Notes under the pieces: model-generated | Databases searched by the model: none | What the model was told of the DNA's origin: nothing | What the model saw: only the letters and a program-made list of their open reading frames with translations | Part shown: piece by piece, positions 23,527 to 32,951 of the stretch | How the letters are laid out: each line of letters begins with the position of its first letter | Numbering within the stretch: the stretch's first letter is position 1 | Program-made: the position numbers and the translations under genes | Source of the DNA: Candidatus Coprenecus merdipullorum | GTDB lineage: Bacteria; Bacteroidota; Bacteroidia; Bacteroidales; UBA932 | Assembly: GCA_019118865.1 (NCBI GenBank) | Contig: DWYD01000023.1 | Span: 1-33,723 of the forward strand | DNA: 33,723 nucleotides | Direction: 5' to 3'

Positions 23527-24807
23527 TCACCCATTGATAGCGCGGACAGGATCGACCGTAGCGGCCTTCCAGGCGGGGATGAGGCCGGAGAGGATGCCGA
23601 GGACGACGGCTATGAGCATGCCGGCAAGGGCATTGTCGGGGGAGAGGGTGATGGTGAAGTATTCCGAGACGGCATTGACCGGAATGGAAATGAGGAAGAC
23701 TAAGAGAATGCCCACCAGGCCGCCGGCCAAGGAGAGGAAGGAGGCCTCCACCATGAACTGAGTCAGGATCACGTAGCGCTTGGCTCCGAGGGCCTTCTGG
23801 ATGCCGATCTGGCTCATGCGCTCCTGGACGGAGACGAACATGATGTTGGCGATGCCGAAGCCGCCGATGATCAGGGAGAATGCTCCGATGATCCAGCCCG
23901 CCTTGCTGATGCCGCGGAAGACGGAGTCGAGCATGTCGAGCAGGAAGGTCATCTCGTTGATGGCGAAGTCATCCCGCTCCGAGGGGGAGAGGCCGCGGCA
24001 GGAGCGCAGCAGCAGGCGCAGCTCGTCCAGGAAGGCCTCGCGGGAGACACCCTCCGCCGGAGCCGCCATCATCATCCCCGAGCCCCACGCCGAGGCCAGC
24101 ACCGTCTTGCCGAACTGCAGCGGGAGGACCACCGCATCGTCCGTATTGACGATAGAGGCCATGCTCTCACCTTGCTTTTCCAGGACGCCGATGACTATTG
24201 CACTGCCTCCCTTGACCTTGACCTTCTTGCCGATAGGGTAGGAGTCCCCGAAGAGCTCCCGGGCGACATTGTACCCGAGGATAGCCACATTGGCCCCTCC
24301 GCGGATCTCCATCTGGGAGAAGTCGCGGCCCTCGGCGAGGGAGTAGCTCATCACATTCTCCAGCCCGTCGGTGGTGATGACCAGGAAGGCGTTGGAATAA
24401 TTGTTGCGGCGGTAGGAGGCATTGCCGTTGCCGAGGATGACATAGACCACGCTCTCGGCCAGGGTGGCATTGCGGGCGACATATTCGAAATTCTCCTCAG
24501 TAATCTCCGGCCGCTGGAGATAGTCCCACCACTGCAGCGGCTCTCCGTCCTCCCCTTCCTCCTGAGTCATGGGGAAACGGTCGATGTAGACGATGTCGCT
24601 CCCGAAGGACCGGACACCCTCCATGATATTGGACTTGAGCGAGTCCACGGCGCAGAACACCGCCACTATCGAGAAGATGCCGACAGTGACACCGAACAGC
24701 GAGAGAAAAGTCCTGAGCTTGTCAGACTTGATGGAGAAAAAAGCGAAAGAGGCGCTCTCCGCAATCAACCCCACAACTATCCTCAGCTCTTTCACGAATT
24801 TTTTCAT
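23527..24807 (-). CDS. FtsX/MacB-type ABC transporter permease
   Basis: The 426-residue protein has one N-terminal membrane helix (about 35-58, FLSLFGVTVGIFSIVAVFCAV), a periplasmic MacB core domain, and three C-terminal helices of the FtsX domain (about 283-415), ending in GLIPAWKAATVDPVRAING. Such permeases couple cytoplasmic ATP hydrolysis to envelope events or export rather than pump through the membrane themselves. No ATPase partner is adjacent; it must be encoded elsewhere. It starts 18 bases after the mutS stop, so it is probably co-transcribed with mutS. Confidence 0.87.
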   Translation of the reverse strand: MKKFVKELRIVVGLIAESASFAFFSIKSDKLRTFLSLFGVTVGIFSIVAVFCAVDSLKSNIMEGVRSFGSDIVYIDRFPMTQEEGEDGEPLQWWDYLQRPEITEENFEYVARNATLAESVVYVILGNGNASYRRNNYSNAFLVITTDGLENVMSYSLAEGRDFSQMEIRGGANVAILGYNVARELFGDSYPIGKKVKVKGGSAIVIGVLEKQGESMASIVNTDDAVVLPLQFGKTVLASAWGSGMMMAAPAEGVSREAFLDELRLLLRSCRGLSPSERDDFAINEMTFLLDMLDSVFRGISKAGWIIGAFSLIIGGFGIANIMFVSVQERMSQIGIQKALGAKRYVILTQFMVEASFLSLAGGLVGILLVFLISIPVNAVSEYFTITLSPDNALAGMLIAVVLGILSGLIPAWKAATVDPVRAING

Positions 24808-24825
24808 AAGACGTCTGAACTATAG

Positions 24826-27519
24826 TTATTTGTTTATACCTACCTTGCGCTGGAGCTCCCGCAGCGTGTCGAATGCGTCCATCGGCGTCATCGAGTTGAG
24901 GTCCATCGCCTTGAGAGTGTCTCGGATGCTCACTAAGAGAGGGTCGTCGAGCTGGAAAATGGAAAGCTGCACTTCCTCCTGAGCGGCACTGCGGTCCCGT
25001 TTCTTCTGCCGCAGGGACTGGACCCTGCCCTTGATGGACGAGTCTCCGGCCCCGGATGCCCCGGCCTCGAGCTTCTTGAGCACCTTCTCGGCTGAGAGGA
25101 CCACTTCCGGCGGCACCCCGGCCAGCCTCGCCACATGGATACCGAAGCTGTGGGCTACCCCGCCTTCGCAAAGTTTCCTCAAAAATAGGATTTTTCCGTC
25201 AGATTCCTTCACTGCGATGTGAAAGTTTTTTACCCTTTTGTAATTTTCCTCCAGCTCGTTCAGCTCGTGGTAGTGCGTCGCGAAGAGGGTCTTGGCCCCG
25301 CCGCCCCGCTCATGGATGTACTCTACGATGGCCCAGGCTATGGACATGCCGTCGAATGTGCTGGTGCCGCGGCCGATCTCGTCGAGCAGAATCAGGGAGC
25401 GCGGAGTCATGTTGTTGAGGATGGCTGCGGTCTCGAGCATCTCGACCATGAAGGTGGATTCGCCCCGGGAGATGTTGTCGGAGGCGCCGACGCGGGTAAA
25501 TATCTTGTCGAACAGGCTGATATGTGCGGACCTGGCGGGCACGAACGAGCCTATCTGGGCCATCACGGCTATCAGGGCGGTCTGCCTCAGAAGGGCGGAC
25601 TTACCGGACATGTTCGGGCCGGTGAGGATAATGATCTGCTGCTTCTCGCTGTCGAGGTACAGGTCGTTGGCCACATACTCCTCCCCGGCGGGCATCATCC
25701 GTTCGATGACCGGGTGGCGGCCCTGCTCTATCTTCAGGATCTCGCCCTCGTCCACTAACGGACGGCAGTAGCCGTAGTCGGCGGCAGCCTGGGCAAATGA
25801 CAGGAGGCAGTCGAGGCGGGCTATCAGGGCAGCGTCCTTCTGCACGGCGGGAATGGCGGCCTGAATGCGGGTAATCAACTCGTTGAATATGCGGGACTCG
25901 ATGGCGTATATCTTCTCCTCGGCCCCGCCTATCTTCTCCTCGTACTCCTTCAGCTCGGGGGTGATGTAGCGCTCGGCCGAGACAAGGGTCTGCTTGCGGA
26001 TCCACTCGGGGGGCACCTTGTCCTTGTGGGCGTTGCGTACCTCGAGGTAGTAGCCGAAGACGTTGTTGTAGCTGATTCTTAAAGACGTGATGCCGGTGCG
26101 CTCTATCTCGCGCTGCTGGATGCCGGCGATGATGTCCTTGCCGTGGGTCACGATGCCGCGCAGCTCGTCCAGTTCGGCGTCCACCCCCTGGGCTATCACC
26201 TCGCCCTTGCCTATCTGGGCGGCAGGGTCCTTGCTCAGCGTCCGCGTCAGCTCGGCCTTCAGTTCCGGACAGTCATCTATCTCCTTAGCCATACGGGCGA
26301 GCGGGCCTTTCTTATCGGTCTTCTCTGTCAGCAATACCTTCAGCGGCAGGAACTGGTCAATGCCCCGCCGCAGCTGCATCACCTCGCGGGGAGAGACGCG
26401 GCCCGAGGCGGCGCGGGAGAGGATACGCTCGAGGTCGCCCATCGCGGCTATCCTCTGCGAGAGTTCCGAGGACAATTCCCTGTCGTTCAGCAGGGCCTCC
26501 ACGCTGTCCTGTCGTGTGGATATCTCAGCTAAGTCTCTCGACGGCATGGTCAGCCACGAGCGCAGCAGGCGGGCTCCCATCGGGGAAGAGGTCTTGTCAA
26601 TCACGTCCAGAAGGGTCACGCCCCCCGGAGCGGCCGGCTCCACTAATTCGAGGTTACGGACGGTGAAGCGGTCCAGCCAGACGAAGCCTCCCTCGTCGAT
26701 GCGGGATATGGTGCTTATCTGGGCCAATGTCCGGCCAGGTATGTATTCGGTGTCCTCCAGGCGGTTCGACTCTAAGTAGAACAGCAGGGCCCCGGCGGCG
26801 GTCACGCCTAATCTCAGGCTCTCCACCCCGAACCCCTTCAGGGAGTCCGTCTTGAAATGCTTGATCAACTTGCGGTACCCCGACTCGAAGACGAAGGCCC
26901 AGCCCTCCATCGTGGAGATGTATATATTCGAGGCCGGGTTGGTGAACCTCTCCTTTACACCCTTCTCGAAACCCTTCTGGACCAGCAGTTCCTTGGGCGC
27001 GAAATCGGCTATCAGCAGATCGAGGTAGTCCAGGTCGCCCTCGGCCACCTTGAACTCTCCGGTGGACACGTCCAGGAATGCGATACCGCCCCGGTCCTTC
27101 GAGAAACACAGCGCGGCGATATAGTTGTTCTCCTTCTGGGTCAGCACCTGGTCGCTGTAGACCACGCCCGGCGTGACAATCTCGGTGACCCCCCTCTTGA
27201 CCAGCTTCTTAGCCAGCTTCGGATCCTCAAGCTGGTCGCACACAGCCACCTTATAGCCGGCCCTCACCAGCTTGGGCATGTAGCTCGGAAGCGAATGGTG
27301 CGGAAACCCCGCCAACTCGATATAGCCCTGGTCCCCGTTCGACTTGCGGGTCTGCACGATGCCCAGCACCTTGCTGGTAGTCACCGCATCCTCCCCGTAC
27401 GTCTCATAGAAGTCCCCCACCCGCATCAGCAGCAGGGCCTCCGGACAAGCCGCCTTGAACTTGTAGTACTGCTTGATCAGCGGCGTATCCTCCTTTTCCT
27501 TTTTTTCCTTGTTTGCCAT
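24826..27519 (-). CDS. mutS: DNA mismatch repair protein MutS
   Basis: The 897-residue protein recognises mispaired bases and small loops and recruits MutL. The mismatch-reading FxE motif is present (GDFYETYG near residue 38). The Walker A motif GPNMSGKS lies at about 632-639, followed by SRGESTFMVEM and DEIGRGTSTFDG (Walker B) and a C-terminal helical tail. All domains appear intact and the length is normal. ATG 27519 lies 27 bases after a -7 element. Loss of mutS function would raise slippage at tracts such as the nine-C run at 12089, but nothing here suggests it is broken. Confidence 0.97.
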   Translation of the reverse strand: MANKEKKEKEDTPLIKQYYKFKAACPEALLLMRVGDFYETYGEDAVTTSKVLGIVQTRKSNGDQGYIELAGFPHHSLPSYMPKLVRAGYKVAVCDQLEDPKLAKKLVKRGVTEIVTPGVVYSDQVLTQKENNYIAALCFSKDRGGIAFLDVSTGEFKVAEGDLDYLDLLIADFAPKELLVQKGFEKGVKERFTNPASNIYISTMEGWAFVFESGYRKLIKHFKTDSLKGFGVESLRLGVTAAGALLFYLESNRLEDTEYIPGRTLAQISTISRIDEGGFVWLDRFTVRNLELVEPAAPGGVTLLDVIDKTSSPMGARLLRSWLTMPSRDLAEISTRQDSVEALLNDRELSSELSQRIAAMGDLERILSRAASGRVSPREVMQLRRGIDQFLPLKVLLTEKTDKKGPLARMAKEIDDCPELKAELTRTLSKDPAAQIGKGEVIAQGVDAELDELRGIVTHGKDIIAGIQQREIERTGITSLRISYNNVFGYYLEVRNAHKDKVPPEWIRKQTLVSAERYITPELKEYEEKIGGAEEKIYAIESRIFNELITRIQAAIPAVQKDAALIARLDCLLSFAQAAADYGYCRPLVDEGEILKIEQGRHPVIERMMPAGEEYVANDLYLDSEKQQIIILTGPNMSGKSALLRQTALIAVMAQIGSFVPARSAHISLFDKIFTRVGASDNISRGESTFMVEMLETAAILNNMTPRSLILLDEIGRGTSTFDGMSIAWAIVEYIHERGGGAKTLFATHYHELNELEENYKRVKNFHIAVKESDGKILFLRKLCEGGVAHSFGIHVARLAGVPPEVVLSAEKVLKKLEAGASGAGDSSIKGRVQSLRQKKRDRSAAQEEVQLSIFQLDDPLLVSIRDTLKAMDLNSMTPMDAFDTLRELQRKVGINK

Positions 27520-27546
27520 TTCGAGTCACTTCCGATTTAAGAGAGG

Positions 27547-27554
27547 CAAAAATA
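27547..27554 (-). promoter_or_regulatory. -7 element of mutS
   Basis: Minus strand TATTTTTG matches TAnnTTTG; 27 bases before the start codon. Confidence 0.55.
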
Positions 27555-27699
27555 CTAAAATCCGCGTAACCACGTAACTTTATATCGCATCAGTTATTCC
27601 AGACTCGTCCACTTCTTTCCACCTTACCCACTTCTTCCTGCCTCGTCTATGCGCCATACCAGTCTGTCTGCATTTATCATCTGATCTGCATAGGAATCA

Positions 27700-27873
27700 T
27701 CATGCACCTGACACGCCGAGTTCCCGGGCTATTACCGGCAGGGCCACATTGCAGATATTGCCGTCCACCACCGACAGGAAGATACCGCACCAGATAGAGA
27801 TCATGGCGTAGAATATCGCCGGGCGGCCCAGACCGTCCCACTGCGTATTGCCGGTGATGCGTTCCTCTTCCAT
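27700..27873 (-). pseudogene. 5' remnant of a duplicated MFS exporter gene
   Basis: The frame gives 57 residues from the ATG at 27873 and stops after ELGVSGA. It matches the start of the intact exporter at 28075-29478: ITG.QWDGL.RP and GIFLSVVDGNICNVALP are shared, then homology stops. The intact copy continues from ELGVSSADSIW. It would make only part of the first membrane helix, so it is not functional. The stretch 27555-27699 shows nothing recognisable. Confidence 0.8.
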
Positions 27874-27912
27874 TTGACTGCTTGACTGCAACAAATGCAC
27901 GGAAAATAGGGA

Positions 27913-28082
27913 AACGGTAAGCAGGAGAGCAGGGTCTTTTTACAATCTCTCAGTAATCAATGACTTAGCAATACGATGTGTTCTTTTGAGGATGTTCGGA
28001 CTGCTCCGGAAGCACACCTCTGTCCTGCAACATGCTGATCAGCGAGTGACTACATTTTCGTAGCGCTGCAGTACCTACCGTT
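27913..28082. repeat. 170-bp palindromic intergenic element, copy 2
   Basis: It has the same ends (AACGGTAAG ... CTACCGTT) and exactly the same length as copy 1 at 4173-4342, and aligns with it over the full length without gaps at roughly 70% identity by eye. The left and right arms are imperfect inverted repeats of each other (right-arm AGCGAGTGACTACATTTT matches copy 1 closely). It provides the stop codon of the MFS gene and separates it from the MFS remnant. Confidence 0.75.
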
Positions 28083-29478
28083 CATTCACCGGTGGACGGA
28101 GACCGAGACGGATGACGGAGGAGAGGGCGCCGCAGATGGTCAGTGCTCCGGCCAGAAGCATGGCGTCGTGGGGTGCGCCGTCCCCGAAGAGGTGGAAGAA
28201 AAGGGCGACGAGGGCCGCGCCGGTGGACTGCCCCACGAGACGGGCTGTGGCGAGCATGCCTCCCGCACTTCCGGCCCGGTGGTTGGGAGCCGAACTCAGG
28301 AGCATGTGGTTGTTGGGCGACTGGAAGAAACCGAAGCCGGTACCGCAGAGGGCCAGCCTCCAGGCTATGTCCAGATGCGTGGCGTCAGCGGGGATGTACG
28401 AGAGCAGGAAGCAGCCGGTACTCATCAGCAGCAGGCCGAAGCAGCCGAGTATGCCCGGGTGCACCTTGCCTATCAGCGAGCCGGCCAGCGGGGCCACGAA
28501 CACGATGACCAGCGGCCAGGAAGTCATCAGCAGCCCTGTCTCCACGGCGTTCATCCCGAAAGTATGCAGGAGCATGAAGGGTATGGCTACCAGGGCCATC
28601 ATCTGAGCCGTGAAGGAAACAATGCTGATGAGCACGGACATCGAGAAGACCGGAATCCGCAGCAGGTCAAACGGCAGCATCGGGTACTGGCGGTGCAGCT
28701 GGGTGCGGACGTAGATGAACCCGAGCAGCAGGAGTAGGACCGCGCCAACGAGCACCGTCGTCAGGGAAGCGCCGTGGGAATACATCTCGATGCATCCTAT
28801 CAGCAGGCCGAAAACGGCGGCATTGAGCAGGGCATCGCGGACGTTGAAATGCCGGCCCTCGACATGGGTAGGGTTGTCCGGCAGATGGCGGAAGGCCATG
28901 AAGAAGGTGACAATGCCTATGGGAATGTTTACCGCGAAGAGCCAGGGCCAGGAGGCGAACGAGAGGATGCCCGCGGCCAGGGTCGGACCGGTCACGGCGG
29001 CCAGAGCCACGACCGTAGCGTTGATTCCCACCCCCTTGCCGAGGTACTTCTTCGGATAGATAATCTTCACGAGGGTAGTGTTGACGCTCATCATCATCGC
29101 GGCCCCGATACCCTGGAAAGCCCTCGAGGCGATCAGCAGCGGCAGGGTATGGGACAGGGCGCAGAACAGCGAGCCGACGGTGAAGAGCACCACGCCGGAG
29201 ACATACACCCGCTTGTAACTGAACAGCTCCCCGAGCGAGGAGAACGACAGCAGGGTCATCATGATAACCAGCTGAAAGGCATTGACCACCCATATCGAGT
29301 CCGCCGACGATACCCCGAGCTCCTGCGAGATGGTCGGCAGGGCCACATTGCAGATATTGCCGTCCACCACCGACAGAAAGATGCCGCAGCACACAGACGC
29401 CACAGCATAGTAGATCTTCGGGCGGTGCAGGCCGTCCCACTGCAGGTCTCCCGTGATATGCTCCACATTGTTTTTCAT
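28075..29478 (-). CDS. MFS exporter, DHA2 (EmrB/QacA) type
   Basis: The 467-residue protein has about 14 predicted membrane helices. The family motifs are seen: VVDGNICNVALPTI in helix 1, a motif A-like SSLGELFSYKRVYV, SRAFQGIGAAMMM and the antiporter motif GPTLAAGIL. It should export drugs or other small hydrophobic compounds in exchange for protons. The start at 29478 is chosen because the -7 element TACATTTG (29487-29494, minus) would lie inside the longer form from 29505. The remnant at 27700 also begins at the equivalent Met. Its TAG stop lies in the palindromic element. Confidence 0.9.
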   Translation of the reverse strand: MKNNVEHITGDLQWDGLHRPKIYYAVASVCCGIFLSVVDGNICNVALPTISQELGVSSADSIWVVNAFQLVIMMTLLSFSSLGELFSYKRVYVSGVVLFTVGSLFCALSHTLPLLIASRAFQGIGAAMMMSVNTTLVKIIYPKKYLGKGVGINATVVALAAVTGPTLAAGILSFASWPWLFAVNIPIGIVTFFMAFRHLPDNPTHVEGRHFNVRDALLNAAVFGLLIGCIEMYSHGASLTTVLVGAVLLLLLGFIYVRTQLHRQYPMLPFDLLRIPVFSMSVLISIVSFTAQMMALVAIPFMLLHTFGMNAVETGLLMTSWPLVIVFVAPLAGSLIGKVHPGILGCFGLLLMSTGCFLLSYIPADATHLDIAWRLALCGTGFGFFQSPNNHMLLSSAPNHRAGSAGGMLATARLVGQSTGAALVALFFHLFGDGAPHDAMLLAGALTICGALSSVIRLGLRPPVNER

Positions 29479-29486
29479 ATCGGCGG

Positions 29487-29494
29487 CAAATGTA
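29487..29494 (-). promoter_or_regulatory. -7 element of the MFS exporter gene
   Basis: Minus strand TACATTTG, full match, ends eight bases before the ATG at 29478 and decides that start. Confidence 0.6.
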
Positions 29495-29528
29495 CGCAAA
29501 ATCACAGCAATTGCTACAACTCATATTG

Positions 29529-29558
29529 TTGCTGTTTACGTGAGATTTAGTATCTTTG
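29529..29558 (+). promoter_or_regulatory. Promoter of the BACON lipoprotein gene
   Basis: TTG (29529-29531), 19-base spacer and TATCTTTG (29551-29558) form one of the best -33/-7 pairs in the window. The ATG is 30 bases further on. Confidence 0.7.
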
Positions 29559-29588
29559 CGCGATTTTTGAATTTCAGCATTAAGTACT

Positions 29589-30281
29589 ATGAATAAATTG
29601 ATTCTGACGGCTGCAGTCATAGCGGCTGCTGCGATGACCGTCTCTTCTTGCAACAAAGACACTGAGAACACCGGCCTGAGCGTGGACGCTGAGAGCATAA
29701 GCTACCCCCTCAGCGGAGGAACCTTCGACATCAACCTGACTTCCGGAAAACCCTGGAAGGCCCTCTACTGCACCGAATGGCTGACAGTGACCCCCGAATC
29801 CGGCACAGGTGACGCTACCGTCACCATAAGCGTAGACGCATGGGCCAACGAGGACAGCGAGGAAGCACGTTTAGCCGGAGTCCATCTCACCGACAACACC
29901 GACACCATATTGGTCCTTATTAATCAGGTAAACGATGACAACTTCGGAAGACCAAGTGTGGATCATGTCAGCCGCCCCTCTGCATATCTACGCCTCAGCA
30001 GCAATAATATACAGAGCCCTGCTCAAGGAGGCACCTACACTATAGCCATAGACTCAGATACCGGCTGGGAGATAGTATGCGATGCCGAGTGGATTTCATT
30101 ATCTGCAAAGGAAGGGCACTACTGGGAAGAAATCACTGTGAATGTTTCGGAATGGGAAAATCCCGGCAATGAGGAAAAACGTTCCGCAGCCTTCCACGTG
30201 CGTTATTACCAGCCCCCAATGCACGATTTCTGGTCTGAATCTGTTCTCGTGGAACAGCATAACGACAACACCGGTCTTTAG
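29589..30281 (+). CDS. Lipoprotein with two BACON domains
   Basis: The 230-residue protein has a lipobox (VSSC, Cys21) and two BACON-type beta-sandwich domains (about 27-115 and 130-225), each with the typical pattern: PLSGGTFDINLTSGKPWKA..CTEWLTVTPESG and PAQGGTYTIAIDSDTGWEI..DAEWISLSAKEG. BACON domains are thought to bind carbohydrate or mucin at the Bacteroidetes surface. There is no enzyme domain on this protein. It is divergent from the MFS exporter and is followed by a separate promoter for the peptidase gene. Confidence 0.88.
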   Translation: MNKLILTAAVIAAAAMTVSSCNKDTENTGLSVDAESISYPLSGGTFDINLTSGKPWKALYCTEWLTVTPESGTGDATVTISVDAWANEDSEEARLAGVHLTDNTDTILVLINQVNDDNFGRPSVDHVSRPSAYLRLSSNNIQSPAQGGTYTIAIDSDTGWEIVCDAEWISLSAKEGHYWEEITVNVSEWENPGNEEKRSAAFHVRYYQPPMHDFWSESVLVEQHNDNTGL

Positions 30282-30301
30282 CAATCATCCGCATTTCTTG
30301 T

Positions 30302-30309
30302 TAAATTTG
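30302..30309 (+). promoter_or_regulatory. -7 element of the M49 peptidase gene
   Basis: TAAATTTG, full match to TAnnTTTG, 28 bases before the ATG at 30338. Confidence 0.6.
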
Positions 30310-30337
30310 CCGACATAACGAATAAACACTACTGTAC

Positions 30338-31984
30338 ATGAACATCAACACCACAGCCAAATCCATCTGCGCGGCCCTGATCGGGGCGGCGGCAACCGTA
30401 GGCATATCGTCCTGCGGCAATCAGAATCAGACAGAATCACCCATGAAACAGAAAGTTGAGGAATACGCACCGTTCGAGCTGTCCTCGCCTCTGGCAGCTC
30501 AGCTGAGCGACAGCGAGAAGCAGATAGTAGAGCTGTTCTTCCAGATAGGACAGATCGCCGACGAGCTGTTCTGGCAGCAGACATTCGGGGACAAGAGCCT
30601 GATGGACCGGCTCGAAGACCCTTACGCGAAGCAGTTTGCCTACATCAACTACGGCCCCTGGGACCGCCTCGATGACAACAAGCCCTTCATCGACGGCTAC
30701 GGCGCCAAGCCCGACGTATGCACCTACTACCCCGCCGACATCACCCTCGAGGAGTTCAACGCCTACGATGACCCGAATAAGTCATCCTGGTACACAGTCC
30801 TCCGCCGCGACGAAAACGGCAAGTTGAAGACCGTCTGGTACCACGAGGAGTACGCCGAGCAGGTGAACCGCATGTGTGAGCTCATGCAGCAGGCCGCCGG
30901 CCTGGCCGAGGATCCCGGCCTGAAGAACTACCTCCTCGAGCGCATCAAGGCCTTCAGGACCGACGACTACTTAGCCAGCGACCTGGCCTGGATGGACATG
31001 AAGGACAGCCGGATAGACTTCGTGGTCGGCCCCATAGAGAGCTACGACGACAAGTTCCAGGAGACCAAGACCTCCTACGAGGCCTTCATCCTCCTCAAGG
31101 ACACCGAGCGCAGCAAGGACCTGGCCAAGTTCGTGGCCATGCTTCCCGCCCTGCAGAAGGAGCTGCCCTGCAAGCCCGAGTACAAGACTTTCGTACCCGG
31201 CACCTCCTCCGACCTCAACGTCTATGACGTGGTCTACTACGCCGGAGACTGCAACGCCGGCAGCAAGACCATCGCCATCAACCTGCCCAACGACGAGCGC
31301 GTTCACGCCATGAAGGGCACCCGCCGCCTCCAGCTGCGCAACTCAATGCAGGCCAAGTTCGACAAAATCCTCCTCCCCATCGGTGAGCTCATCCTCGCTC
31401 CCGAAGACCACCAGCACCTGAAATTCGACGCCTTCTTCTGGAACGTAACCTTCCACGAGGTGGCCCACGGCCTCGGCATCAAGGAGACCATCAACGGCAA
31501 GGGCAGCGTGGACGCAGCGATGGGCACCGAGAAGACCTCCTGGGAAGAGGCCAAGGCCGACATCCTCGGACTCTTCATGGTATGCCGCCTGATCGAGAAG
31601 GGCGAGATCACCAACATCTCCGTCGAGGACGCCATCACCACCTACATCGCCGGCATCCTCCGCTCGGTACGTTTCGGAGCCGCCTCCTCCCACGGCAAGG
31701 CCAACATGATGTGCTTCAACTTCATGGAGCAGCAGGGCGCCTTCTCCCGCAACGCCGAGGGTCTCTATCAGATCGACTTCGAGAAGTCCAAGGCCGCCGT
31801 CAACGCCTGGGCCGACCTCATCCTGACCACCCAGGGCAACGGTGACGTAGCTTTCGCCACCGAGTTCCGCGCCAAGAACGGCGGCATCACCCCCGCCCTC
31901 CAGGCCGACCTCGACCGCATCAACGCCGCAGGCATTCCCAAGGACATCCAGTTTATCCAGGGTCCCGATGTGCTCTTCAAGTAA
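30338..31984 (+). CDS. M49-type dipeptidyl-peptidase III-like zinc lipoprotein
   Basis: The 548-residue protein has a lipoprotein signal (ISSCG, Cys27) and the catalytic centre of peptidase family M49. Zinc would be held by HEVAH (His373, Glu374, His377) and by Glu403 or Glu404 of EEAKAD. Most M49 enzymes have the six-residue HExxxH; the five-residue form here is like the shorter bacterial members. It would remove dipeptides from the N-terminus of short peptides, probably in the envelope. It begins an apparent operon: the next gene overlaps its end by 17 bases. Confidence 0.87.
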   Translation: MNINTTAKSICAALIGAAATVGISSCGNQNQTESPMKQKVEEYAPFELSSPLAAQLSDSEKQIVELFFQIGQIADELFWQQTFGDKSLMDRLEDPYAKQFAYINYGPWDRLDDNKPFIDGYGAKPDVCTYYPADITLEEFNAYDDPNKSSWYTVLRRDENGKLKTVWYHEEYAEQVNRMCELMQQAAGLAEDPGLKNYLLERIKAFRTDDYLASDLAWMDMKDSRIDFVVGPIESYDDKFQETKTSYEAFILLKDTERSKDLAKFVAMLPALQKELPCKPEYKTFVPGTSSDLNVYDVVYYAGDCNAGSKTIAINLPNDERVHAMKGTRRLQLRNSMQAKFDKILLPIGELILAPEDHQHLKFDAFFWNVTFHEVAHGLGIKETINGKGSVDAAMGTEKTSWEEAKADILGLFMVCRLIEKGEITNISVEDAITTYIAGILRSVRFGAASSHGKANMMCFNFMEQQGAFSRNAEGLYQIDFEKSKAAVNAWADLILTTQGNGDVAFATEFRAKNGGITPALQADLDRINAAGIPKDIQFIQGPDVLFK

Positions 31985-32951
31985 ATCCATGGCAGCAGCG
32001 GCCGTCCTCCTGGCACTGGCCGCTGCCTCCTCACTCACAGTATCGTCCTGCCGCACTGGCAGCGGCGGGACCGATACTTTCATACCCGCCGTCCCCGACT
32101 GGTCGGATGCCGCCGCATGGTACATCTCGCAGCCCTCAGGGGACAATGCCCCCGCAGCGGACATTTTCTACATCCTCCCCACCTGCATCTGGGACTGGAC
32201 CGCCGCTGACGGGCAGACCTGCCGCTACTCCGACTACACCCGCACGGACCATATCGAGGCATTCCTCCCCTCGGTGGAGCTCGCCGAGGACATTTTCGCC
32301 CAGGGACAATACGGGTTCTACTGCCCCTACTACCGGCAGATCTCCCTCAACGTCTGGATGGACGGAGAGGCGGCGGTAGAGGAGCTCTTCCCCCTGTCGA
32401 TGGAGGACGTCAGCGCGGCATTTGACTATTATCTGGACAATTACAATGAGGGAAGGCCCTTCGTCCTCGCAGGCTTCAGCCAGGGCGGCAAGGCAGTGGT
32501 GGAGCTGGTCAAGCACCTCCCCGCCCCGGCCTATGAACGGATGGTCGCCGCCTACGCCATCGGCTACCGCGTCTCGAATGAGGAGCTGGCGCAATACCCT
32601 CAGCTGCGCCCCGCCGTCGACTCGACCGGCACCGGCACCATCATCTGCTACAACTCCGTAGCCACCCCCGATGCAGCCTGCGCGGTCCTCTCTCCCTCCG
32701 ACATCTGCATCAACCCGGTGAACTGGACCACCGGCGCCACCCCCGCCGAGCTCAACGACTCAGTGACCGTCACCGTCGACACTGACCACCACCTACTGAT
32801 AGTGGACGGCCTCGACCCGGAGCAGTACTGGATGCCCTCGCTCACCCCCATGTTTTCCAAAGGCAACTACCACCTGCAGGAACTCACCCTATACCAGGAC
32901 CATCTGAGGCGCAACACTGCCCTCCGCGTCCGGAATTTTTCCGATAAATAA
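31968..32951 (+). CDS. DUF3089-type alpha/beta-hydrolase-like lipoprotein
   Basis: The protein has 327 residues from 31968 (320 from the ATG at 31989). The longer start is preferred because it gives a Lys before the hydrophobic signal segment; it overlaps the peptidase gene by 17 bases. The lipobox is VSSC. A nucleophile elbow GFSQGG (Ser171 by this numbering) and a late YHLQELTLYQDH segment with a possible catalytic His fit DUF3089 proteins, which look like esterases or lipases. The substrate is unknown. The next gene starts on the base after its stop, so translation is likely coupled. Confidence 0.78.
   Translation: MCSSSKSMAAAAVLLALAAASSLTVSSCRTGSGGTDTFIPAVPDWSDAAAWYISQPSGDNAPAADIFYILPTCIWDWTAADGQTCRYSDYTRTDHIEAFLPSVELAEDIFAQGQYGFYCPYYRQISLNVWMDGEAAVEELFPLSMEDVSAAFDYYLDNYNEGRPFVLAGFSQGGKAVVELVKHLPAPAYERMVAAYAIGYRVSNEELAQYPQLRPAVDSTGTGTIICYNSVATPDAACAVLSPSDICINPVNWTTGATPAELNDSVTVTVDTDHHLLIVDGLDPEQYWMPSLTPMFSKGNYHLQELTLYQDHLRRNTALRVRNFSDK

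Noticed and set aside
31343-32164. A long minus-strand frame opposite the M49 and DUF3089 genes
   Set aside because: It is a shadow of G+C-rich coding on the plus strand; no signal, motif or promoter supports it.
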